NCBI GenBank assembly: GCA_947456525.1
Contig: CANGRI010000011.1
Coordinates: 1 to 32,709 of the forward strand
DNA length: 32,709 bases
Reading direction: 5' to 3'
Origin: Opitutia bacterium
GTDB lineage: Bacteria > Verrucomicrobiota > Verrucomicrobiia > Opitutales > UBA953
Below, piece by piece: positions 26,482 to 32,709 of the stretch; the stretch's first letter is position 1, and each line of letters begins with the position of its first letter. The notes beneath the pieces are model-generated. The model had not been told where the DNA came from, ran no database searches, and worked only from the letters and a program-made list of their open reading frames with translations. Both the position numbers and the translations under genes were made by a program.

Positions 26482-27054
26482 TTACTGCTTAGGCTCGGCG
26501 GCCGCGGCCGGAGCCTCGGTCTCGTCCTTCTTGCGGCGCTTCTTTTCGCCTTCCTTGGCGTCGCCGCCCTTGCCCTTCTCCTTGGCATCTCCGGTCTTGT
26601 TGCCCTTCTCCTTCGCGAGCTCGGGACCGTACTTCTCGGCGAGCTTGCGGACGAATTCCATGCGCTGTTCCGGCGTGAGGGCCTGGATGCGGGCCCGCTC
26701 GGCCTTGGCTTCCTCGGGGCTCAGCGTCTTGAAATGGTGTTCGAGCACGCGCGCGCCGAGACCGCCGCGTTCGCGCATCTCCTTCATGATCTTGTGACGC
26801 TCCTCGGGGGTCGCGGTCTCGTACTTGGCAAGGTTGGCGGCGAACTCGCGACGGGACTCGGGCGACATACGCTCCATCTTCTCGATGGCGGAGCGCATGC
26901 GCGCGAGACGTTCGGGCGGGAGCTCGACGATCTTGCGGATGGTCTGGATCTCCTCGACCGTCGGGTCGGAGTCGGGCGAACGGACGGGAGCCTGCTGCGC
27001 ATAGGCCAGCGAGGCTGCCATCGCGAGAGCCGGAAGAAGGAAGAGCTTCTTCAT
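26482..27054 (-). CDS. Secreted Arg/Glu-rich helical protein (DUF3106-like) with Lys-rich tail
   Basis: Signal peptide MKKLFLLPALAMAASLAYA; ELPPERLARMRSAIEKMERMSPESRREFAANLAKYETATPEERHKIMKEM repeats. Confidence 0.65.
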   Translation of the reverse strand: MKKLFLLPALAMAASLAYAQQAPVRSPDSDPTVEEIQTIRKIVELPPERLARMRSAIEKMERMSPESRREFAANLAKYETATPEERHKIMKEMRERGGLGARVLEHHFKTLSPEEAKAERARIQALTPEQRMEFVRKLAEKYGPELAKEKGNKTGDAKEKGKGGDAKEGEKKRRKKDETEAPAAAAEPKQ

Positions 27055-27058
27055 CGGA

Positions 27059-27421
27059 TCAGGAGCCGGGGGCGTTGAGGACCTCGACCACGCTGGGCTT
27101 CTCGACCGCGGGGGAAAGGAGCGAAAGGTCGTCGGCCGCGCCGAGCAGGTCGGCGAGCTGGGCGGATTCGTCGCGGGCGACGAGCGCGAGGGTCTGGCGG
27201 TTGAGCGCCTCCTCGGAGGGGGCGGACAAAGTGAGGACGGCCACCAGGCAGGCGGCGGCGGCCGTGGCCACGGAACTCCAGCGGATGACGATGCGGCGGC
27301 GGCGATCGGCGCGGACGGCCTCGACGACGCGGCCGGAGAAGCCGGGGACGGCCACGGTGCGGCCACGGCTGAGCGAGGCGGCAAGCTCCTGGTCGAAGGC
27401 GTTGTGGTTAGGATTGTCCAT
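27059..27421 (-). CDS. Small single-TM protein, putative anti-sigma factor
   Basis: Follows the ECF sigma gene; about 45-aa cytosolic N-terminus, TM VIRWSSVATAAAACLVAVLTLSA, extracytoplasmic C-terminus; function inferred from context. Confidence 0.5.
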   Translation of the reverse strand: MDNPNHNAFDQELAASLSRGRTVAVPGFSGRVVEAVRADRRRRIVIRWSSVATAAAACLVAVLTLSAPSEEALNRQTLALVARDESAQLADLLGAADDLSLLSPAVEKPSVVEVLNAPGS

Positions 27422-27470
27422 GGCTCAGTTCATTAGGTTAAACACCGCCGTGGGCGGCAAGTTGCAGGGC

Positions 27471-28043
27471 TCATTCGTTTCCATAGAAGTCTTTCAGGAG
27501 CTCGCGGAGGCGGCTCCGGGCGCGGTGGATCCAGGTCTTCACCGAGGAGACCGGGACGCCCATGATTTCGGCGATATCCTCGTAGGGCAGCTCCTGCTGG
27601 ACGACCAGGAGGATGGCGGTGCGCTGTTCCGGGGGCAGCTGGGCGATCGCCCGCTGGAAAGCCTCGTCGAGCTCGGCCACGCGGCGGGCGGACTGCTGGG
27701 TGCTGTCGCCCGGCTCGGCGGCGAATTCCAAGGCGGTGGTCGGCTTGCGGCCTCGTCGGCGCCACTCGTTGAGCACGAGGTTGTGCGCGATGTGGATCAG
27801 GTAGGTGCTCAGCTTCGCTTCGGGCCGCCAGCGAGAAGCCGCGCGGTGCAGGCGGATGAAGACCTCCATGGCCAGCTCTTCGGCGGTGGCCTGCGAACCC
27901 ACTTCGCCGCGGAGGTAGCCGACCAACCGGGCATGATGCCGGTTGACGAGCAGGCGGAGGGCGTCGTCATCCCCTTCCGCGACCAAAGCCATCAGCCGCT
28001 TGTCGTCCTCGTCATCCGGGAGCGTGGGCTCTTCCTGGGCCAT
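27471..28043 (-). CDS. ECF-family RNA polymerase sigma factor
   Basis: Region 2 AEELAMEVFIRLHRAASRWRPEAKLSTYLIHIAHNLVLNEWRRRGR; region 4 AIAQLPPEQRTAILLVVQQELPYEDIAEIMGVPVSSVKTWIHRARSRLRELL. Confidence 0.93.
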   Translation of the reverse strand: MAQEEPTLPDDEDDKRLMALVAEGDDDALRLLVNRHHARLVGYLRGEVGSQATAEELAMEVFIRLHRAASRWRPEAKLSTYLIHIAHNLVLNEWRRRGRKPTTALEFAAEPGDSTQQSARRVAELDEAFQRAIAQLPPEQRTAILLVVQQELPYEDIAEIMGVPVSSVKTWIHRARSRLRELLKDFYGNE

Positions 28044-28075
28044 CTCTAGGTTATAACTCCGGGAAACGGGTTAAG

Positions 28076-29011
28076 TTACGCCGTCCGGGGGCGGAGGGCG
28101 AAAGCGCGCAAGGTGCGCAGGAGGAACTGTTCGAAAGCGGCCAGGACCTGGTAGTTCAGCTCCATGCGGCGGCGGGCGTCCTCGAGATAGCCGACCGACA
28201 GGGCGACCTGCTCGGCGCAGCCGGCGTGGTTACGGCCGATGAGCCGGAGCTTCTCCTCTACCGAGACGAGCATGCGGGCCCGGATTCCTTTGGTGATGGT
28301 CGCCTCATGCGCCTTCACCACGTCGTCCTTGTCGTCATCGGACGGCGGGGGCGGCGGCGCGGCCTCGAGGGCCTCTTCGACGAAAAGTTCCAGCAGCACC
28401 TCGAAGCGTGCGCACAGGGCGTAGAGCGGGATGAAGACTTCGGAGACGCGGGCCGTCGGCGAGGCCGGTCCCTTGACCATGCGGGTGAGCAGCTTGTCCA
28501 TCTCCCGCAGCCAGTCGGCCCAGGAGGCGTCGGCGATGGTCGGCGCCTCACCGGCGATATGGAAACGCATGCACCGGCTGATGACCGTCGGCAGCACGGA
28601 GTAATAGTTGGCCGTCTGGAGCACCACGAGCGTGCCGCGCGGAGGTTCCTCCAAGGTCTTCAGGAGGCAGTTCGCAGCCGTCGCGTTGAGCCGGTCGGGC
28701 TCATGGATGAGGACGACGCGGCGTTCGGAAACCGAGGTGAGGTTCAGCGAGGAGACCACCTGCTGCGCATACTCGACCTTGATGGTGCGGGAGAGCCCGG
28801 ATGGCCGCAGCACGCGGCAATCCGGATCGGCGACGGGATCCGACACGCCGAGATGCAACGCGGACAGGTGTTCGGCGGCGCGGGCGAGCAAGGCGCCGTC
28901 GGCGCCGGTGAGCAGCACGGCATGCGGCATACGTCCCTCGGCACGGGCGCGGGCGAGCACCTTCAGGACCGGGAGGTCCGAAAGCTCAGCGGAAGCGGCG
29001 GGCGATTTCAT
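28076..29011 (-). CDS. holB: DNA polymerase III delta'-like subunit
   Basis: VVLIHEPDRLNATAANCLLKTLEEPPRGTLVVLQTANYYSVLPTVISRCMRF; overlaps tmk by 26 nt. Confidence 0.85.
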   Translation of the reverse strand: MKSPAASAELSDLPVLKVLARARAEGRMPHAVLLTGADGALLARAAEHLSALHLGVSDPVADPDCRVLRPSGLSRTIKVEYAQQVVSSLNLTSVSERRVVLIHEPDRLNATAANCLLKTLEEPPRGTLVVLQTANYYSVLPTVISRCMRFHIAGEAPTIADASWADWLREMDKLLTRMVKGPASPTARVSEVFIPLYALCARFEVLLELFVEEALEAAPPPPPSDDDKDDVVKAHEATITKGIRARMLVSVEEKLRLIGRNHAGCAEQVALSVGYLEDARRRMELNYQVLAAFEQFLLRTLRAFALRPRTA

Positions 29012-29615
29012 GCCAGACCTCCTGTTCGACGGCTTCGGCCGGGCGGGCAGCGTCGACCACGAAGAAACGCCCGGGCTCCTCCTTCGCCAGCGAGTGATAA
29101 AGTTCGCGGACCTTGCGATGGAACTCGGCGCCGAGCACCTCGAAGCGGTCGGCCTGCCCTTGGTCGCGGACCGAAGCACGCCCGAGACCACGGGTCGGGT
29201 CGAGGTCGAGCAGGACCGTCAGGTCCGGCAGCACGGAGCCGCAGGCCAGACGGTTGGCGGATTCGATGAGCGCGCGGTCGAGGCCGCGACCGCCGGACTG
29301 GTAGGCGACGGTGGAGTCGATGAAACGATCGCAGAGGACGACCTTGCCGGCGGCGAGCGCGGGGGCGATGACATCGGCGACGAGCTGCGCGCGGCAGGAA
29401 GCGAAGAGCAGGGCCTCGGCGGCCGGCTGGATCGCCGAACCGGGCTGCTTGAGCACGTCGCGCATCTTCTCGCCGAATGGCGTGCCGCCCGGTTCGCGCA
29501 GGCTGAGCACGGTCTCGCCGGCGGCGCGCAGACGCTCCGCCAGACGGGTCAGCTGCGTGGACTTGCCCGCGCCCTCCCCTCCTTCGAACGTGATGAATTT
29601 ACCGGCGATCGGCAT
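28986..29615 (-). CDS. tmk: Thymidylate kinase
   Basis: KFITFEGGEGAGKSTQLTRLAERLRAAGETVLSLREPGGTPFGEKMRDVL; LCDRFIDSTVAYQSGGRGLD; LDLDPTRGLGRA. Confidence 0.95.
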   Translation of the reverse strand: MPIAGKFITFEGGEGAGKSTQLTRLAERLRAAGETVLSLREPGGTPFGEKMRDVLKQPGSAIQPAAEALLFASCRAQLVADVIAPALAAGKVVLCDRFIDSTVAYQSGGRGLDRALIESANRLACGSVLPDLTVLLDLDPTRGLGRASVRDQGQADRFEVLGAEFHRKVRELYHSLAKEEPGRFFVVDAARPAEAVEQEVWHEIARRFR

Positions 29616-29634
29616 GCGCTTCCAAGATGTCCGC

Positions 29635-29669
29635 CGCAGCGGTCAAAGCGAGCGGAGAAAACCGCTGCG
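29635..29669. repeat. Perfect 9-bp inverted repeat CGCAGCGGT-N17-ACCGCTGCG upstream of tmk
   Basis: Arms at 29635-29643 and 29661-29669. Confidence 0.6.
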
Positions 29670-29672
29670 AAT

Positions 29673-29701
29673 AAAAAGGCCCGGCGGACGCCGGGCCTTT
29701 T
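29673..29701 (-). terminator. Rho-independent terminator for the FecR-domain gene
   Basis: AAAAAGGCCCGGCGGACGCCGGGCCTTTT; U-tract on either strand. Confidence 0.85.
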
Positions 29702-29723
29702 CAACGGAACTGAGGAGCGAGGC

Positions 29724-30809
29724 TCAGACGCCGGTCGGCGTCGGGTTGACCTGCGTCTGCTCGACGGTGCGGTCGACGTTGTCGGTGATCTTCTTGAGCG
29801 TCGCGTCGAGGGTCTCGCTGCCGCCGGTGGTGGTGTTCATCGGGGCGCCCGGCGCGAACTTCTTGTCCTCCTTGGCGACGTCGTCGGTCACCTGGGCCTC
29901 GGAGATCACGGAGCCGAAAGCCTTCGACGGAGCGCCGCCGATGCCGCCGGCGAAGATCTGCGAGCGGCTGGGCATCGTCTGGGCCATGGCGTTGACGGTG
30001 GCGGCGACTTCGGCCGGGAGCGTGGAATTGTCGCCGAGCATGGCGGCGATCGCGGCGAGGTCTTCGGCCGGGATCGGATAGAGCATGACCTGCACCGGCT
30101 TGGAAAGCGTGGCGAGGGTCGCGGCGGAGGGCGCGGCGGCCTTCGGCGCGCCCGGAGCGGCGGCGGCGGACTTGGCGAGGCTGGCGATCAGTGCGGCGGA
30201 CGGGACGGAGCTCGAGACCTGCATGCCGGGGTCGACGGTGACCGGGCCGGCGTTGCAGCTGTAGACGGTCGTCTCGACCGAGCCGCGCACGCAGTCGACG
30301 ACGATCTGGCCGACGCCATCGGGACCGACGCGATATTCGACGGTGAAGACGGTGCCGCGGATGCGGACGAGACCGGCCGGCGTCTTGACGGTGAAGGTGG
30401 AAAGCGAGTTCAGCTTGCGGACTTCGCCGATGATCTTACCGCGCGGGATCTCGAGCTCGGTGACGGAAGGACTCGGGTCTTTCTCGATCTGCCGATAAGG
30501 GGCGGCGATGCCGGCGGCAGGAACCTGACGGAACGTACGCACGTCGAGCAGCGTGTTCGGCGTGAGCACGACGGAGGCGCCGTTGGAGAAGACGAGTTCG
30601 GCCGTGGAATTGATGCCGGTCTCGACAAGGGAGCCCTCTTGGAACGTCGTTCCGGCCGCGAGCGCCTTGCGCTGCGACTTCGCATCCACGAGGGTCACGG
30701 TACCGGTGACCTTGCCGACCTGGACCTTGCCGGACTGCAGTGCGGCAGAAGACAGGATAGGCAGGAGCGCAAAGGCGACCATTCCCAGGTGCTTGAAAAA
30801 GGAACTCAT
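29724..30809 (-). CDS. Secreted FecR-domain protein
   Basis: Signal peptide MSSFFKHLGMVAFALLPILSSAA; VGKVTGTVTLVDAKS..LAAGTTFQEGSLVETGINSTAELVFSNGASVVLTPNTLLDV...FTVKTPAGLVRIRGTVFTVEY. Confidence 0.82.
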   Translation of the reverse strand: MSSFFKHLGMVAFALLPILSSAALQSGKVQVGKVTGTVTLVDAKSQRKALAAGTTFQEGSLVETGINSTAELVFSNGASVVLTPNTLLDVRTFRQVPAAGIAAPYRQIEKDPSPSVTELEIPRGKIIGEVRKLNSLSTFTVKTPAGLVRIRGTVFTVEYRVGPDGVGQIVVDCVRGSVETTVYSCNAGPVTVDPGMQVSSSVPSAALIASLAKSAAAAPGAPKAAAPSAATLATLSKPVQVMLYPIPAEDLAAIAAMLGDNSTLPAEVAATVNAMAQTMPSRSQIFAGGIGGAPSKAFGSVISEAQVTDDVAKEDKKFAPGAPMNTTTGGSETLDATLKKITDNVDRTVEQTQVNPTPTGV

Positions 30810-30871
30810 GGAGACTGTGGGGAGACGGAAAACTAACCTACCCCAACACCGAGGCAAACCCTTTAAAACGA

Positions 30872-30896
30872 AAAGACCCCCGAAACGGGGGTCTTT
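30872..30896 (-). terminator. Rho-independent terminator downstream of pfp
   Basis: AAAGACCCCCG-AAA-CGGGGGTCTTT. Confidence 0.85.
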
Positions 30897-30919
30897 GTTC
30901 ACGGTCTTGGCGACTTTCC

Positions 30920-32221
30920 TTAGGCCGTGACGTACTTCTCGAGGCGACGCTGGACGGCGATCGCAGAGAGCTGCGCGTACTTCGGAAGTCCCTGATCGAA
31001 AGGCAGTTGCAGTTCGCCTTGGATGAGGGGGAGAGCGTAGCGGACGAAGTCGGGGTGGATGGACATCTTGTCTTCGCCGATCCACTTCTCCGGGAAGGCC
31101 TTCACGCCGTTGGCGATCTGGTCGAGAGGAGCGAGGAGGGTCTGGACCGCGTAGGTCTCTTTTTCCGAGCGGGCGAGGATGACCATCTTGCCGGACTCGC
31201 CTTCGAGGGCGGCCTTGACGGCGGCGCCGCCGCAAAGTTCAGCCTCATCGACGTCGGTCTTCGAAGCGTTGTGCGAAGCCGCGCGCTGGGTGATACCGAG
31301 CTTGGAGGAGCGGGCCTTGACGCCGTCGAAACGGGATTCGACGAGCGTGCGGAGGTATTCGCCGGCGCCGCCGAGGACGGCGTGGCCGAAGGCGTCGGTG
31401 CTGGAAGTGTCGGCGCCGAGGTAGTTGCCGGTGGCGTCCTGGACGCCTTCGGAGACCACGACGAAGCAGTGTCCGTTGCTCTTCAGGACTTCTTCGACGC
31501 GGCGGATGAAGTTGTCGGCGTTGAAGGCGACTTCCGGCAGTAGCACGATGTGCGGCGCGGTGTTGGTGTAGTGGGTGTTCTTGACGGACTTGTCTTCGCC
31601 CTTGTCGCGGCGATGCGCGAGGACGGACGAGGCGGCGAGCCAGCCGGCGTTGCGGCCCATGACTTCGAGGATCGAGACGAAGTCGTTCTGGCCCATGGCG
31701 GCGTTGTCGAGGGCGGTCTCACGGATGGTCACGCCGATGTGCTTGGCGACGGAGCCGAAGCCGGGGCAGTGGTCGGTGAGGGGCAGGTCGTTGTCGATGG
31801 TCTTGGGCACGCCGACGACGCGGAGCTCGTAGCCGCGCTCCTTGGCGAGGGCGTCGATCTTGGCGGCGGTGTCCTGGGAGTCGTTGCCGCCGATGTAGTG
31901 GAAGTAGCGGATGTTGTGGGCTTCGAATACCTGGAGGATACGATCGAAGTCTTCGGCCTTCTTCACCTTGTAGCGGCAGGTGCCGAGGGCGGCGCCGGGG
32001 GTATGACGGAGGGCGCGGAGGGTCTGCTGGGATTCGGCGGCGAGGTCGACGAGCTGCTCGTGAAGGACGCCCTGGATGCCGTTGAGGCCACCGTAGATCT
32101 CGACGATCTCGTCCTCATGCTTGAGGGCTTCCGAGATCACTCCGGCGAGGCTGGCGTTGATGACGGGGGTCGGACCGCCGCTCTGCGCGACGAGAAGATT
32201 GCCAATGAGGGGAGAAGACAT
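30920..32221 (-). CDS. pfp: Pyrophosphate-dependent 6-phosphofructokinase
   Basis: LVAQSGGPTPVINASLAGV; YIGGNDSQDTA and VGVPKTIDNDLPLTDHCPGFGS (Asp and Lys at the positions associated with PPi use); EVMGRNAGWLAA. Confidence 0.92.
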   Translation of the reverse strand: MSSPLIGNLLVAQSGGPTPVINASLAGVISEALKHEDEIVEIYGGLNGIQGVLHEQLVDLAAESQQTLRALRHTPGAALGTCRYKVKKAEDFDRILQVFEAHNIRYFHYIGGNDSQDTAAKIDALAKERGYELRVVGVPKTIDNDLPLTDHCPGFGSVAKHIGVTIRETALDNAAMGQNDFVSILEVMGRNAGWLAASSVLAHRRDKGEDKSVKNTHYTNTAPHIVLLPEVAFNADNFIRRVEEVLKSNGHCFVVVSEGVQDATGNYLGADTSSTDAFGHAVLGGAGEYLRTLVESRFDGVKARSSKLGITQRAASHNASKTDVDEAELCGGAAVKAALEGESGKMVILARSEKETYAVQTLLAPLDQIANGVKAFPEKWIGEDKMSIHPDFVRYALPLIQGELQLPFDQGLPKYAQLSAIAVQRRLEKYVTA

Positions 32222-32283
32222 GGGAGTGAACGAGTTGAAAAGTGGGTTGTGGGAAGCCCCACCCCCCTTGGCAACACGGAAAA

Positions 32284-32305
32284 CCCTCCCCTGCCCGCAC
32301 CCCCC
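32284..32305 (-). other. Canonical G-quadruplex motif on the minus strand between purB and pfp
   Basis: Minus strand GGGGGG-TGC-GGG-CA-GGGG-A-GGG. Confidence 0.6.
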
Positions 32306-32314
32306 TGATAAGGC

Positions 32315-32709
32315 CTACAAAATGCGTCCGGCTTTGACCTGAGCGGACTCAGGCACCTTCCGGGACCAGTCCGAGGCCTGCTTCACGAAAGCGTCCACCT
32401 GGGCGCCCGCGGAGCCGGTCAGCTCGCCCGCCTTGGTGACGGCATCGAGCAGGACGGACTTAGGCAGGCGGAGGCGGCTGTCGGCGGCGAGGCGGTCGAC
32501 GAGGTCGTTACGCTCGATCTTGCCGGTACGGAGCTCCTTGGCGACGGCGACGGCGTGTTCCTTGATGGCCTCGTGGGCCTCTTCGCGGCCGGCACCGGCC
32601 TTGACGGCTTCCATGAGGAAGGTGGTCGTGAGCAGGAACGGCAGGTAGTGGCGCGACTCGCGGTCGATGACCGGGCGATTGACCTCCATCTGGCCGAGCA
32701 CGGTGAGGA
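32315..32709 (-). CDS. purB: Adenylosuccinate lyase-like, C-terminal part (truncated by window edge)
   Basis: MEVNRPVIDRESRHYLPFLLTTTFLMEAVKAGAGREEAHEAIKEHAV resembles the PurB C-terminal domain. Confidence 0.75.
   Translation of the reverse strand, partial: LTVLGQMEVNRPVIDRESRHYLPFLLTTTFLMEAVKAGAGREEAHEAIKEHAVAVAKELRTGKIERNDLVDRLAADSRLRLPKSVLLDAVTKAGELTGSAGAQVDAFVKQASDWSRKVPESAQVKAGRIL

Noticed and set aside
28840-28930. Loss of Walker A in HolB (TGADGALLARAAEHL)
   Set aside because: Delta' subunits commonly lack a functional Walker A; the SRC motif is conserved, so this is not unusual.
1-32709. CRISPR arrays, tRNA/rRNA genes, IS elements, prophage, toxin-antitoxin or defence islands
   Set aside because: No supporting repeats, structural RNA sequences, transposase/integrase or recognisable defence proteins were seen; the window is core-gene dense.

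Overview
This high-GC window is dominated by core chromosomal genes. Its centrepiece is an almost complete division/cell-wall (dcw) cluster on the minus strand, read from about 22.9 kb down to 4.5 kb: mraZ-rsmH-ftsL-ftsI-murE-murF-mraY-murD-[LysM protein]-ftsW-murG-murC/murB fusion-ddl-ftsQ-ftsA-ftsZ, then sufS. Flanking genes are a DUF2851-like protein (partial), a secreted repeat protein, a secreted FAD-dependent oxidoreductase, a DUF3568-like lipoprotein, aroC, a degenerate P-loop protein, an LpxL-like acyltransferase, an ECF sigma / putative anti-sigma / secreted protein module, holB, tmk, a secreted FecR-domain protein, PPi-dependent phosphofructokinase and a purB fragment. Gene content and order suggest Verrucomicrobiota (Opitutae-like), but this is inference. 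I saw no rRNA, tRNA, CRISPR array, transposase, phage or recognisable defence system. The observations most worth a second look are: (1) an FtsZ that keeps its GTP-binding signature and C-terminal peptide but has A-V-D-P-A-A in place of the catalytic T7 loop N-V-D-F-A-D; (2) a LysM lipoprotein-like gene with a nearly G-free leader inserted between murD and ftsW; (3) MraZ-box-like repeats and a DnaA-box match at the head of the cluster; (4) promoters spaced for leaderless mRNAs; (5) a degenerate P-loop protein co-transcribed with aroC; (6) a G-quadruplex motif upstream of pfp. All calls come from reading the sequence; no database searches were run.
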